A DNA stretch of 64,000 nt from Alteribacter aurantiacus DSM 18675 (GCF_000429705.1 NZ_KE386941.1:1488001-1552000), one strand, 5' to 3'; positions 33,219-42,495 are shown, counted from the first letter of the stretch. Program-made: numbers and translations. Notes: generated by a model not told the origin, from the sequence alone.

Positions 33219-34919
33219 ATGTTTATTTACAGTTTGTTAGGAGCACTTCTTTTCTTGAACCCTATTATAGGACAATGGGTTTCATCCTTTAAGAAAAAGA
33301 AAACCGCTCAATTCTTCATCTATGAAAACGTTACACGCTACGTAGTTGGCGTCATCATTAGTTTCTTTATTTTTTATGTAGGCCTAATTGATGTCACTTG
33401 GCACGGAATTTTAAGTAGCTTCGCCATTATTATTATTATTAACTTATTGTTTTCTGCTTCACTGTCTTATTACTATGAAAAAAAAGCAACATTATCCAAC
33501 AGAGGTGCTTTTATATTGGGGTGCTTGTTAGCCGTTGGTATGGCTTACATGTGGATGGTTTACCCTATTCAAACAGCTCAAGATCGTCATCATTTACCAA
33601 ACGCAACCGTTGAGATGGATGTAATGGAAAGTGCAAATGAAGAGAATATTCGTGTGGTTCCTTATGGTAATGCTCGTTATCGTTCCGAAATCGTTTTCGG
33701 AGAACTGGACAACTCCGCTCGGTATCATTTAGGTGAGTCAAGTATTCAAAAGATTGATAATGAACTTTTCTGGGTTAGCCCTATTGAATATGATGGACTG
33801 TTTCGTTGGTTTACTACGGACCATGTACCAGGATATATTAAAGTATCAGCGGAAAACCCGAACGACCAAGCTGAGCTTGTAGATACTTATGAAATGACGT
33901 ATGTACCAAGTGCTTACTTCGGTGAAAATGCCAAACGAATGGTGAGAAGTGAATTTGATGACATCATCATTGTAAGTGAATCCTTTGAGCCAGATGAAGA
34001 TGGTCATCCTTACTATGTATTTTCATATGGCTACTATGAATTTTTCCGACATGGCAACAAAGCCCATGGCGTCGTTGTACTTGATGCCGTAACCGGGGAA
34101 ATGGAGCGGTATGACCTTGCCGACATGCCTGCATTCATCGATCAAGGTGTGGCAGAACGAACAGCATTGAATTATGCTACTTGGTTCGGTCAATACGGTG
34201 GCGGTTTTATTAATCGTTTCATAGGACGTGATGGTGTACACGAACCGAGACGAAATGAAATGATTGGTGTTTTTGGCTCAGATCAAGATATGTATTGGTT
34301 TGTAGACCATGAACGTCCAAGAGGTTCGGGAAATACGATGGTCGGCTTTTCCATGGTTAATGCTCGTACCGGGGAAATGACCTATTACGGCGGTCAGGAC
34401 GCTCGCGGTATTTTAAACGGTAATGCTGCGAGAGATCGGGTCGATCGTGCCTTTGAGCGTGAGCAATGGGTTGGAACACAACCGGTTCTTTACTCCATTT
34501 ATGGTCAGTACACATGGGTAGTACCTGTAGTGGACCGAAACAATGGTTTCCAAAAAATCGCATTGGTTCACGCAGATTCAGGTAGAGTCGTACACGGGGA
34601 TTCACGCCGGGAAGTATTCAATGACTATCAAAACTTCCTTGCTACTGGCCTTGACCGAGATGTGGATATCCCGACAGATGTAGCCAATGAAATTGAAGAA
34701 ACCGTTACCGTACAGCGCGTTACGCAATCAACAGACGAAGATGGCACGATTGTTATGATTTTATTCGAAGGAAAAGACCAAGTATTTACAGTCCCTGTCA
34801 ATCGCTCTCAACTGGCTTTGTTTATAGAGCCTGGGGACGAATTGCTCATTCAATATATCGATACAGAAGAAAATACCATAGCCATACAAAATTACCGCAA
34901 TTTATCGTTAGATGAATAA
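33219..34919 (+). CDS. Large membrane protein with extracytoplasmic beta-repeat domain, function unknown
   Basis: 566 residues from ATG 33219 (MFIYSLLGALLFLNPIIGQW); GGGGGAA lies nine bases upstream, while upstream in-frame ATGs lack a site. Four hydrophobic helices occupy the first 130 residues. The remaining 430 residues are outside or soluble and rich in beta strands. Three segments share the pattern hydrophobic-D/N-A-x-T/S-G-x-M/V: VVVLDAVTGEMERYDLADMP, FSMVNARTGEMTYYGG and ALVHADSGRVVHGDS, similar to PepSY-like repeats. No catalytic motif is visible. It is monocistronic with a strong terminator. I do not recognise the family. Confidence 0.85.
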   Translation: MFIYSLLGALLFLNPIIGQWVSSFKKKKTAQFFIYENVTRYVVGVIISFFIFYVGLIDVTWHGILSSFAIIIIINLLFSASLSYYYEKKATLSNRGAFILGCLLAVGMAYMWMVYPIQTAQDRHHLPNATVEMDVMESANEENIRVVPYGNARYRSEIVFGELDNSARYHLGESSIQKIDNELFWVSPIEYDGLFRWFTTDHVPGYIKVSAENPNDQAELVDTYEMTYVPSAYFGENAKRMVRSEFDDIIIVSESFEPDEDGHPYYVFSYGYYEFFRHGNKAHGVVVLDAVTGEMERYDLADMPAFIDQGVAERTALNYATWFGQYGGGFINRFIGRDGVHEPRRNEMIGVFGSDQDMYWFVDHERPRGSGNTMVGFSMVNARTGEMTYYGGQDARGILNGNAARDRVDRAFEREQWVGTQPVLYSIYGQYTWVVPVVDRNNGFQKIALVHADSGRVVHGDSRREVFNDYQNFLATGLDRDVDIPTDVANEIEETVTVQRVTQSTDEDGTIVMILFEGKDQVFTVPVNRSQLALFIEPGDELLIQYIDTEENTIAIQNYRNLSLDE

Positions 34920-34930
34920 GTAAATAAAAG

Positions 34931-34971
34931 AAAGAGGCTAGGACAGAAGTTCTTGATGTCCTAGCCTCTTT
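34931..34971. terminator. Terminator with AGGCTAGGACA stem
   Basis: Perfect 15-bp stem AAAGAGGCTAGGACA / TGTCCTAGCCTCTTT with an 11-nt loop, between converging genes. It belongs to a family of similar hairpins in the window. Confidence 0.92.
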
Positions 34972-34984
34972 CCTATGATTAAAA

Positions 34985-36031
34985 CTAAACTAATTCTGAT
35001 TCAAGATAATGATATAACAGCTTTGTTGTTTCTTCGATCGAGTCTCGATGGGTTCTTTCATAAGCATGAGAAGAATCAATTCCTGGCCCTACAAGACCAT
35101 GGACGATATCATGACCTGATCGAATCGCGGCAGAGGCATCGGAACCGTAATATGGGTATATATCAAGCTTGTACGCGATGTCGTTTCTTTCAGCCAATTC
35201 AACAAGGTTTTTACGTAGACCGTAATGATAAGGGCCACTTGAATCTTTTACACAAATGGAAACGGTATATTCGTCCGTTTGCTGTCCATCCCCCATCGCT
35301 CCCATGTCAACAGCTAAGTACTCAATCGTTTCAGGCGTGATGTTCGAGTTTCCACCGTAACCGATCTCTTCATTATTTGAAATCAAAAAGTGTGTCGTAT
35401 AAGGTAGTGTAGTCCCCTCCTCTTTCACTTGTTGGATCAGTTGAAGAAGGATGCCTACACTTGCTTTATCATCAAGATGTCTCGATTTTATAAACCCACT
35501 TGAAAGCACCTGTACCCGTGGATCAAGGGAAACAAAATCCCCGACTTCAATGCCTAGTGCCCGCACATCTTCTGGATTATGAACCTTTTCATCAAGTCGC
35601 ACTTCCATGTTGTCTTGATTCCGTTCTGCTTTACCTGCCTCTTTGTAAACGTGAACGGACGTTTGGTGCATTAAAATAGTTCCGGAAAACGTTTTACCAT
35701 TGGACGATTCAATCTCGCAATACTCCCCTTCAATTGCGTTAAATTTATATCCTCCAATCAAGTCAAGTTTTAACCGCCCGCTTGGCTTGATTTCTTTTAC
35801 CATCGCACCTAACGTATCAACGTGGGCTGTAAGCATGCGATGCTTTGTGTCGTTCTTCCCGGGAAGTGTGGCAATTAGACCCCCTTTTCTATTTCGCTTC
35901 GTTTCTACTTGTAACGATGAGAGAAACTCCTCTACATATGTAATCACGCGATCTGTATTCCCCGAAGGGCTAGGAATGGAAACCAGTTCTTTAATCATTG
36001 TTAACGTTTCATCTACATTCGGGTATCCCAT
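34985..36031 (-). CDS. M42 family metallo-aminopeptidase
   Basis: 348 residues from ATG 36031 (MGYPNVDETLTM); AGGGAGA is upstream, and the longer frame has no site. Metal ligands typical of M42 are present: H70 and D72 in TAHVDTLGAM, D in HLDDKASVG, E-E in SNNEEIGYGG (catalytic glutamate and ligand), D in AVDMGAMG and H in DSSHAYERTH. These cytosolic enzymes form large tetrahedral complexes and trim peptides from the N-terminus. B. subtilis has several paralogues (YsdC, YtoP, YhfE), so no symbol is given. Confidence 0.92.
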   Translation of the reverse strand: MGYPNVDETLTMIKELVSIPSPSGNTDRVITYVEEFLSSLQVETKRNRKGGLIATLPGKNDTKHRMLTAHVDTLGAMVKEIKPSGRLKLDLIGGYKFNAIEGEYCEIESSNGKTFSGTILMHQTSVHVYKEAGKAERNQDNMEVRLDEKVHNPEDVRALGIEVGDFVSLDPRVQVLSSGFIKSRHLDDKASVGILLQLIQQVKEEGTTLPYTTHFLISNNEEIGYGGNSNITPETIEYLAVDMGAMGDGQQTDEYTVSICVKDSSGPYHYGLRKNLVELAERNDIAYKLDIYPYYGSDASAAIRSGHDIVHGLVGPGIDSSHAYERTHRDSIEETTKLLYHYLESELV

Positions 36032-36088
36032 AATGATCTCTCCCTTGTCCAATTGTAGCCTGCCATAATCTTGTGAAAGTATCACAAA

Positions 36089-36100
36089 GGGTCAGACCCC
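36089..36100. repeat. GGGTCAGACCCC element
   Basis: A near-palindrome 58 bases upstream of the M42 start, one of several copies in the window (see findings). Confidence 0.55.
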
Positions 36101-36164
36101 AATATCATTATAACCGAAACGCACACGAACGGTCATGACTCCGGGTGAGTTACAAAAAAGGATC

Positions 36165-36193
36165 AAAAAAAGAGCATCTCGTATGAGACACTC
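36165..36193 (-). terminator. Terminator of the YjcZ-like peptide gene
   Basis: On the minus strand GAGTGTCTC pairs with GAGATGCTC (two wobble pairs) around ATAC, followed by TTTTTTT. Confidence 0.8.
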
Positions 36194-36204
36194 GTTTCCT
36201 TTTC

Positions 36205-36291
36205 TTAGTATACGTAGGCTGAACCTACGATTACTAGCAAAATGAATAGAACTACAAGTAGTGTAAATCCGCTACCGCTGCCGTAACCCAT
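36205..36291 (-). CDS. YjcZ-like sporulation micro-protein
   Basis: 28 residues: MGYGSGSGFT then a hydrophobic helix LLVVLFILLVIVGSAYVY. GGAGGTG lies six bases before the ATG and a clear terminator follows, so a 28-codon gene is well supported. It has the Gly/Tyr head and LFILLVIVG core of YjcZ-type sporulation peptides, whose function is unknown. A second member is at 14264-14389. Confidence 0.85.
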   Translation of the reverse strand: MGYGSGSGFTLLVVLFILLVIVGSAYVY

Positions 36292-36393
36292 TCCATCCAC
36301 CTCCAGACACCTGACTCGTTTGAGATCCCTCTCTGTATAAGCATATGTCCGGTATCTGGATTTGGATTGGACTCGTTCACTAATTTAAGCCGA

Positions 36394-37176
36394 TTACATT
36401 AGGCCGATCGTACTGTACCCACCATCAACGTGAAGCATTTCTCCTGTAATGGCACGAGACATGTCACTCATCAGAAATAGAGCTGTATCCCCAACTTCTT
36501 CTTGAGTCACTGTACGTTTTAAAGGAGCTTTCTCTTCGATTTCACGAAGAACTTCGTTAAATCCACCAATACCTTTTGCAGCTAGCGTTCGGATTGGTCC
36601 TGCAGAAATGGCATTCACACGAATGTTTTCTTTGCCTAAGTCATTTGCTAAATATTTCATACTTGCATCAAGAGATGCTTTAGCAACTCCCATGACATTG
36701 TAGTTTTTCACAACACGCTCACCACCTAAGTACGTGAGCGTCACAATACTACCTCCTTCTTTCATCAAAGGACGAGCTGCCTTGGCTACTGCCGTCAAGG
36801 AGTATGCACTAATGTTTTGGGCTAATAAAAACCCTTCACGAGTCGTGTTCAGATATTCTCCTTCCAACTCCTCGCGATTAGCAAATGCAATACAATGAGC
36901 AATTCCGTGGATCACGCCTACTTCTTTTTCAATATCTTGAAAAGTCTTTTCAACCTCATCGTCTTTTGTCACGTCACATGGAAGAATAACGTAATCATCA
37001 CGCTGCAATGTTTCTGCAAGTTGTCTAACATTACGCTCAAGGCGCTCCCCTGCATATGTAAAGATCAATCTAGCTCCAGCGTTTGACAGGGATTGGGCAA
37101 TTCCCCAAGCAATACTACGTTTATTCGCAACCCCCATCACAACATATGTACGGTTAGATAAATCAAGATTCATCAT
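36394..37176 (-). CDS. fabI: Enoyl-[acyl-carrier-protein] reductase FabI
   Basis: 260 residues from ATG 37176 (MMNLDLSNRTYVVMGVANKR); GAGGAGG lies nine bases upstream. It is a short-chain dehydrogenase-type enoyl reductase: cofactor loop MGVANKRSIAWGIA, and the catalytic Y-x6-K as YNVMGVAK in the segment after TLTYLGGERVVKN. It reduces the double bond in the last step of each fatty-acid elongation cycle. Its promoter carries a FapR operator just past the -10, as expected for fatty-acid synthesis genes in Bacillus. Confidence 0.97.
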   Translation of the reverse strand: MMNLDLSNRTYVVMGVANKRSIAWGIAQSLSNAGARLIFTYAGERLERNVRQLAETLQRDDYVILPCDVTKDDEVEKTFQDIEKEVGVIHGIAHCIAFANREELEGEYLNTTREGFLLAQNISAYSLTAVAKAARPLMKEGGSIVTLTYLGGERVVKNYNVMGVAKASLDASMKYLANDLGKENIRVNAISAGPIRTLAAKGIGGFNEVLREIEEKAPLKRTVTQEEVGDTALFLMSDMSRAITGEMLHVDGGYSTIGLM

Positions 37177-37212
37177 AAATATGAGCCTCCTCATTATTTT
37201 ATATAGCTAGTA

Positions 37213-37229
37213 TTATTAGTTGGTACTAA
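37213..37229 (-). promoter_or_regulatory. FapR operator at the fabI promoter
   Basis: Minus strand TTAGTACCAACTAATAA matches TTAGTACCTGATACTAA at 13 of 17 positions including the whole TTAGTACC half. It starts about four bases after the expected transcription start, so bound FapR would block transcription. Malonyl-CoA releases FapR in Bacillus. Confidence 0.65.
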
Positions 37230-37238
37230 TCTTTGTCT

Positions 37239-37247
37239 ATTATATCA
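37239..37247 (-). promoter_or_regulatory. Extended -10 promoter of fabI
   Basis: Minus strand TGATATAAT contains a perfect TATAAT (37244-37239) with a TGn extension. No good -35 is present, which the extended -10 can replace. Confidence 0.55.
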
Positions 37248-37386
37248 CACGTAAAGAGGTTTGTTTAATAAAAATCCACATGAGTAGAGGAAGAAAGATG
37301 GCTAAATTCGTCCTTAACCTGAGCCCTCTATAGACAAAATCACCTGTTCTCTATCTCATCACCAACCGTACCTCTAACCCACTTCT

Positions 37387-37539
37387 TTACCCTTTACTCG
37401 TTAGTATATTTCTCTTTTCATACCCACATTTAGGACATTCAAAAATAACGTTTTGATTGGATTGAGCAGTAAGTACACTTTGAATTGGGTGTTCTTCGCC
37501 ACACTTCGGACAGTGTACAAGAGGTTCTTCCATATTCAT
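37387..37539 (-). CDS. Small zinc-ribbon protein
   Basis: 50 residues from ATG 37539 (MNMEEPLVHCPKCGEEHPIQ); GGAGG lies nine bases upstream, and an ATG two codons earlier is too close. Two CPKCG knuckles separated by about 26 residues make a four-cysteine zinc ribbon. Such short ribbons bind nucleic acid or protein partners; the role is unknown. It stands between fabI and yjbQ on the same strand, but a terminator separates it from yjbQ. Confidence 0.75.
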   Translation of the reverse strand: MNMEEPLVHCPKCGEEHPIQSVLTAQSNQNVIFECPKCGYEKRNILTSKG

Positions 37540-37609
37540 ATCCATTCGCCTCCTTTTCTGCTTTAGTTTGTGTCCTGCTTCAAAAAACATTCCTTCTCTA
37601 TCTAAACAA

Positions 37610-37648
37610 AAACAAGGCTAGAACATTGTCTCTGTCCCAGCCTTGTTT
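37610..37648 (-). terminator. Terminator of yjbQ
   Basis: AAACAAGGCT / AGCCTTGTTT with an inner partial GAACA/TGTCC extension, five bases after the yjbQ stop. Related in sequence to the hairpins at 34931 and 46782. Confidence 0.85.
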
Positions 37649-37652
37649 CCAT

Positions 37653-39701
37653 TTATTTGTTCGTAAAATCAGGGCTCATGACCGTTCCTTTTGTGCCTCG
37701 ATCGTCAATGGCGGCTTCTTTGGTGAATAACACAATAAAGCTGACGATCTTTGTCTTTTGAATATAATGAGGCAATCGTTCCAAACGGTGGTGCCAGCTT
37801 ACGGTACCGCGACGGGCACTCAAAATAAAGAGAAGGTCCGTTTCCCTAAATGTATCGTAATACTGTTCTTTTAAATCAATCCAATCATCGATTTCTCCCG
37901 CTTCCATGGACATGGTCGGCTTAATGGAAGCAAAGATCTTCATGTACTTTTCTTTTTTATCACCAACAATGATAAGAAACAGTTCCGCACCAATTCGACT
38001 AGCAAGTGTTTTTGTTGTTCGAAACGCTTCATCAGCTCCACTCATGTGATCAAAGCCTTTTGGAATCACTACGATCATTCTTCTCGTTACATTTAATGGG
38101 TGCGATAGCTTTGAAACTAACACTTGTCGGTCTGTGAATTCGACCACATCATCAATCACACTTCCGAACGTGTGACTCCCTTTGTTTCTTTGCCCATTCC
38201 AACCGACAATAATGGTGGAAATTCGGTTGTCTGTTACTGCATAAGAAATGCGCTTTGCCGGATTATCTCCAACCCGCGTCATAGGTCGGACGGATACATC
38301 AGCTGCAGATGCATACAGAACTGCATGTCCGAGCATTTTTTCCGCTTGAGCGACTTTGAGCTCCATGTCCTCGTTGCCACCTTTCACCACGGTCATGGGG
38401 TACAAAGGCTCAGTAGACAGAGGATCCTTGATTGTAATGGCCAATTCCAACAGATTATCCATGGTTTGGGGATTGGCCATTGGTATGAGTAAACGTTCGG
38501 GTAACTGTTCTTCTTTAATAGGACCATTGTCTTCTACATAAGCAAGCTTTCGACCATAAAATTCGGTCATCGTAGGACCGATGATACAAGTGATTAAAAT
38601 CATAATAATCACTCCGTTAACAACAGCTACATCAAACAATCCAAGTTCATATCCTACAAGAGTAGCAGCCAAAGTCGCAGCGGCTTGGGGAATACTTAAC
38701 CCGTACATGACTTCACGTTCTAATTGTGTGTATCCGTACATTCTTGACGTAATATAGGTTGCCAGCCATTTTCCGCCGTTTACAAATGCTACGATGGCAA
38801 TTGCTAAAAATACGGACGAGGGATGATCAATGAGCACTCTGAAGTCCATAAGCATTCCTACTGAGAGTAAGAAAAACGGAATAAAGAGGGCATTGCCTAC
38901 AAATTTAATACGGTTCATAAGAGCGCCGTTTTCCAGTATCAGTCGATTAAGTGCCAAACCAGCAAGGAATGCCCCAATAATCGGCTCCACACCTGCGATG
39001 ATGGCCAACAGAGCACACAAAAACATAATACTCATCACAAAAACATAGTCAATGGAGCCTCCCCCACTGAATTTAATGAAAAAACGCTTACTGATGTATG
39101 GCACTCCAAAAATGACCACAGTGGAAAAGATCCCTAAGCTTAGTATGAGTTGCACCCAAAAAACAAACGTCAACTCCCCTTGAACTGCACCAGCTACGAT
39201 CGCAAGAACAAGCATTGCTAATATATCGGTAAGGATCGTTCCTCCAACCGTTGTCGTTACTGCCCTGTTTTTCGCTATCCCCATTCGACTGGCGATCGGA
39301 TATGCTAACAAAGTATGAGAACCAAGAAGAGAGCCGAGCAATACCGCTGACAAAATTGAAAAACCGAATACAAAACCAAGGACAGCTCCCAAAACAAAAG
39401 GAATGAAAAACGATAGCAAACCAAACTCAATGCTTCTTCGACGGTATTTTTTAAAACCATCGAGGTCAATTTCAAGCCCGGCAATAAAAATAATATATAA
39501 AAGTCCCACCGTTCCTAAGATAACGATGGTTTCATTTCTCTCAAGCACGCCAAGACCATTTGGTCCGATAATCATACCCGCAATGAGAATGCCAATAATT
39601 CCAGGAATCCTAATCCGAGTCATAATGAGTGGGGAAATGAGAAATATAATCATAGCAATGGCAAAAATAAATACAGGATGAGTTGTGAATTCAGTGACCA
39701 T
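37653..39701 (-). CDS. yjbQ: CPA2 family Na+(K+)/H+ antiporter YjbQ with C-terminal USP-like domain
   Basis: 682 residues, somewhat longer than B. subtilis YjbQ (about 614). Residues 1-390 hold about 12 membrane helices of the KefB/CPA2 type (GLEIDLDGFKKYRR, LLGSLLGSHTLLAYPIASRM, FLAGLALNRL). The last 280 residues are soluble and resemble a universal-stress-type regulatory domain (ISTIIVGWNGQRNKGSHTFG). It exchanges cations for protons, a role that suits pH or salt stress. It is monocistronic. Confidence 0.9.
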   Translation of the reverse strand: MVTEFTTHPVFIFAIAMIIFLISPLIMTRIRIPGIIGILIAGMIIGPNGLGVLERNETIVILGTVGLLYIIFIAGLEIDLDGFKKYRRRSIEFGLLSFFIPFVLGAVLGFVFGFSILSAVLLGSLLGSHTLLAYPIASRMGIAKNRAVTTTVGGTILTDILAMLVLAIVAGAVQGELTFVFWVQLILSLGIFSTVVIFGVPYISKRFFIKFSGGGSIDYVFVMSIMFLCALLAIIAGVEPIIGAFLAGLALNRLILENGALMNRIKFVGNALFIPFFLLSVGMLMDFRVLIDHPSSVFLAIAIVAFVNGGKWLATYITSRMYGYTQLEREVMYGLSIPQAAATLAATLVGYELGLFDVAVVNGVIIMILITCIIGPTMTEFYGRKLAYVEDNGPIKEEQLPERLLIPMANPQTMDNLLELAITIKDPLSTEPLYPMTVVKGGNEDMELKVAQAEKMLGHAVLYASAADVSVRPMTRVGDNPAKRISYAVTDNRISTIIVGWNGQRNKGSHTFGSVIDDVVEFTDRQVLVSKLSHPLNVTRRMIVVIPKGFDHMSGADEAFRTTKTLASRIGAELFLIIVGDKKEKYMKIFASIKPTMSMEAGEIDDWIDLKEQYYDTFRETDLLFILSARRGTVSWHHRLERLPHYIQKTKIVSFIVLFTKEAAIDDRGTKGTVMSPDFTNK

Positions 39702-39883
39702 CTCATTCTCCTTTTATACGATACTTCCACGGTTCACTGAAGTCACATGACTATACAAGTACCGAGGTGTAAAAACGTTTCAATCGTAAGCTAAACGAAG
39801 CTTGTTTGTCAACGTTCGTCCTCATAAACATTCCATGATAGGATAAAAGTAGTAAAATTCAAACCTGTAGGAGGAAGATCCCT

Positions 39884-40624
39884 TTGATAGATATTATCGG
39901 TGATGTGCACGGTTGTTATGACGAAATGATCGCTTTATTAAAAAAAACTGGTTATTCCGTTGGGGATGACGAACTCCTTTCAAGCCCGGAAGGCCGAAAA
40001 CTCGCCTTCCTTGGAGATCTAACAGACCGAGGACCTAATTCTGTTGGTGTACTCCGCTTTGCGATAAAAAACTGGAAAGAAGATCGGATTCTCTATTGCC
40101 CTGGCAACCATTGTGATAAGCTTTACCGCTATTTTTTAGGGCGAAATGTCCAACAAAAACATGGGCTTGAGACAACCGTCGAAGAGCTTAAAAGCTTGAA
40201 TAAAAAAGAGTATACATTTATATCTGAAGGGTTTAAACGTATGGTGGAAAACTCTCCTCTTTATTTAACCTTAGATGAAGGTAAACTCGTGGTGGCACAT
40301 GCAGGGATCCGCGGGGACTTGATTGGCAAAACAAATAAGAAGGTAAAGACGTTTGTCCTTTATGGTGACATCACTGGAGAAACACATGCTGATGGCCGAC
40401 CTGTAAGACGGGATTGGGCGAAAGCATACACCCATGACACGTTCGTTATATATGGACATACACCGGTAAACGAACCGAGATTTCTAAACCATACGGTCAA
40501 CATTGATACGGGATGCGTGTTCGGAAACAGACTCACTCTCTTGCGGTGGCCGGAAAAAAAAATCGTAGATGTGCCTTCAGAGCAACCTTTCGTTGAGGAG
40601 AAGTTCAGACCGCTCGGGGAATAG
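39884..40624 (+). CDS. prpE: Bis(5'-nucleosyl)-tetraphosphatase PrpE (TTG start)
   Basis: 246 residues from TTG, with AGGAGGAAG upstream. The PPP-type phosphoesterase motifs are all present: GDVHGC (D7, H9), GDLTDRGP (D45) and GNHCDK (N75, H76), with later histidines in VVAHAGI and YGHTPV. In Bacillus PrpE hydrolyses symmetrical Ap4A and has been linked to spore germination. It lies beside yjbQ and yjbO, as in B. subtilis, and ends at its own terminator. Confidence 0.94.
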   Translation: MIDIIGDVHGCYDEMIALLKKTGYSVGDDELLSSPEGRKLAFLGDLTDRGPNSVGVLRFAIKNWKEDRILYCPGNHCDKLYRYFLGRNVQQKHGLETTVEELKSLNKKEYTFISEGFKRMVENSPLYLTLDEGKLVVAHAGIRGDLIGKTNKKVKTFVLYGDITGETHADGRPVRRDWAKAYTHDTFVIYGHTPVNEPRFLNHTVNIDTGCVFGNRLTLLRWPEKKIVDVPSEQPFVEEKFRPLGE

Positions 40625-40652
40625 TGCTTAAAAAGAAGCCTTTTCGTTTACG

Positions 40653-40704
40653 AAATCCGAACAACTAGGTGTGGTAATCATCAATCCCTGCTGTTCGGAT
40701 TTTT
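40653..40704 (+). terminator. Terminator of prpE
   Basis: AAATCCGAACA / TGTTCGGATTT, 11 bp with a 28-nt loop, then TTTT (the last bases of the stem run into it). Confidence 0.75.
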
Positions 40705-40802
40705 AGTTTAACACCTCCATACGATCTCAGCCTATGTAAAGAGGTTTGAAAATCAATGAGTCACTCACTTACTCTTATCTTTTTTGCTACATTAAGCAAT
40801 CT

Positions 40803-41708
40803 CTACTTATTTATATTCCCCTCTTCCATCCATGCCTGTTCCATGTCATGTGGAACCTTACTTTCATACCGATGATGTTCGCCTGTAAATGGGTGAGTAA
40901 AGGACAAACAAGCAGAATGCAGTGCTTGGCGACTGATTTTATGAGTATGCCCACCATAAAGCGTATCACCAGCCAAAGGAAAGCCGAGATGAGAAAAGTG
41001 GACACGGATTTGGTGTGTCCTACCTGTTTCAAGACGCACTTTTACCTTCGTAAGCCTCTTATTTTTTTCCAACACTTCAAAATGTGTAACAGCATGTTGC
41101 CCATCCTCTCGTACTTCACGTTCAATAATACTCGAGCCTTTCCGTCCGATCGGATATTTAACGGTCCCTTCATTCCTTGGCAAAGAACCTTCAAGAAGTA
41201 CTTCATATTCCCTCTTTAATCCAGCTTTCACAAATTGATCATGAGCGTATCGATGTTTGGCAACCAGCAAAAGACCTGACGTATTTCGATCCAAACGTGT
41301 AACACCATGAAACGTTGCAGGAATGTGCTGTTGTTGATAATAATGAATCACACCGTGAGCCAACGATAGTCCAGGCTCCCGGGATGAGGGCACCGTAGGT
41401 AATCCTGCTGGTTTATCGATCACAAGCATATGATCATCTTCCGCAACAATCGTGAGTGGGATCTCCAATGGCTCGAGTGCCTCACTTGCCTGTTCAGGTG
41501 GAAATAAAACCAGTACGTGGTCTTTACCACGTAAAATGGTGCGTACATCTGATTCTTTTCCATTAACAAAGAGCCCACCGCCACGTAATTTAATCTCGGC
41601 CAAGGCTTTTCTAGACATCTGTTTATGTTTTCTTAGAAACGTACGAAGGAGCTCCCCGTCAAGTGAGACAGGGACCTCCCAAGTAATCTTCATTCGATTG
41701 TCAATCAT
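40803..41708 (-). CDS. yjbO: RluA-family pseudouridine synthase YjbO
   Basis: 301 residues. The N-terminal 60 residues resemble an S4-type RNA-binding fold (LLRTFLRKHKQMSRKALAEI); the catalytic aspartate D140 is in HGVTRLDRNTSGLLLV. It isomerises uridine in rRNA or tRNA; the target site cannot be read from sequence. It overlaps the NAD kinase gene by eight bases and is the last gene of yjbM-nadK-yjbO, in B. subtilis order. The start ATG has AGGAG ten bases upstream. Confidence 0.93.
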   Translation of the reverse strand: MIDNRMKITWEVPVSLDGELLRTFLRKHKQMSRKALAEIKLRGGGLFVNGKESDVRTILRGKDHVLVLFPPEQASEALEPLEIPLTIVAEDDHMLVIDKPAGLPTVPSSREPGLSLAHGVIHYYQQQHIPATFHGVTRLDRNTSGLLLVAKHRYAHDQFVKAGLKREYEVLLEGSLPRNEGTVKYPIGRKGSSIIEREVREDGQHAVTHFEVLEKNKRLTKVKVRLETGRTHQIRVHFSHLGFPLAGDTLYGGHTHKISRQALHSACLSFTHPFTGEHHRYESKVPHDMEQAWMEEGNINK

Positions 41709-42495
41709 TAATGAACGACTCCTTTACACGTTTCCAGAACGGAAAGGGCCTAAAGCGTGCAAAACGTACTTTTTGCTCGGCAACGCGACATTGAATCGAC
41801 TTTACGTCTTGTTGCAGCAAAGTTAAGTGGTCGATCGTGACTTGAAAATCCACATCGTTTTTAGGCTTTAACAAGCATGTATGATGTTGAGGCAGCACGA
41901 GTGGTGAACCAATTGTTCTGTACACACGGTTATTAATGGATGCCATTTCAGCAAGCTGAATCGATGCTAATGATGGGTGTAAGATTGCACCACCGAGAGC
42001 TTTATTATAAGCGGTACTTCCAGAAGGTGTACTCAGACAGAGTCCATCTCCTCTAAACGTTTCAAACAACTCTCCTTTAATCTCGATATCCATGACAAGG
42101 GAGCCTTCCGTACTTTTTACAGAACATTCATTGAGAGCAAGGAAGCGCTCGGACTTTCGATCTCCGTTATGTCGTACAATCACTTCAAGGAGAGGATATT
42201 CAACTACCTTAAAAGGTGTCTTCGCAATGTGAATGACCAATTTTTCCACTTCATCTGGCTGCCAATCCGCATAAAAACCTAGGTGTCCCGTATGGACTCC
42301 CACAAAAGCTGTATCCTCAAGTCGATGAGCATATTGGTGAAACGCTTCTAATAAAGTACCATCTCCCCCTACACTAATAACGATGTCTGGCTCTTTATTG
42401 TCGTAGGAAAGGGCAAATTCATTTAAATAGGTTTTTACTTTTTGAGCGATCCGATTGGAAGTGGTGTCGCCTCTTGACGTAACCATAAATTTCAT
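41701..42495 (-). CDS. nadK: NAD kinase (YjbN)
   Basis: 264 residues, the length of Bacillus NAD kinases. G43-G-D45-G in SVGGDGTLLEAF is the catalytic motif, and ALNECSVKST and TPSGSTAYNKALGG are the conserved NAD-binding blocks. It makes NADP from NAD and ATP in the cytosol. It sits between yjbM and yjbO, overlapping the latter. Confidence 0.95.
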   Translation of the reverse strand: MKFMVTSRGDTTSNRIAQKVKTYLNEFALSYDNKEPDIVISVGGDGTLLEAFHQYAHRLEDTAFVGVHTGHLGFYADWQPDEVEKLVIHIAKTPFKVVEYPLLEVIVRHNGDRKSERFLALNECSVKSTEGSLVMDIEIKGELFETFRGDGLCLSTPSGSTAYNKALGGAILHPSLASIQLAEMASINNRVYRTIGSPLVLPQHHTCLLKPKNDVDFQVTIDHLTLLQQDVKSIQCRVAEQKVRFARFRPFPFWKRVKESFIND

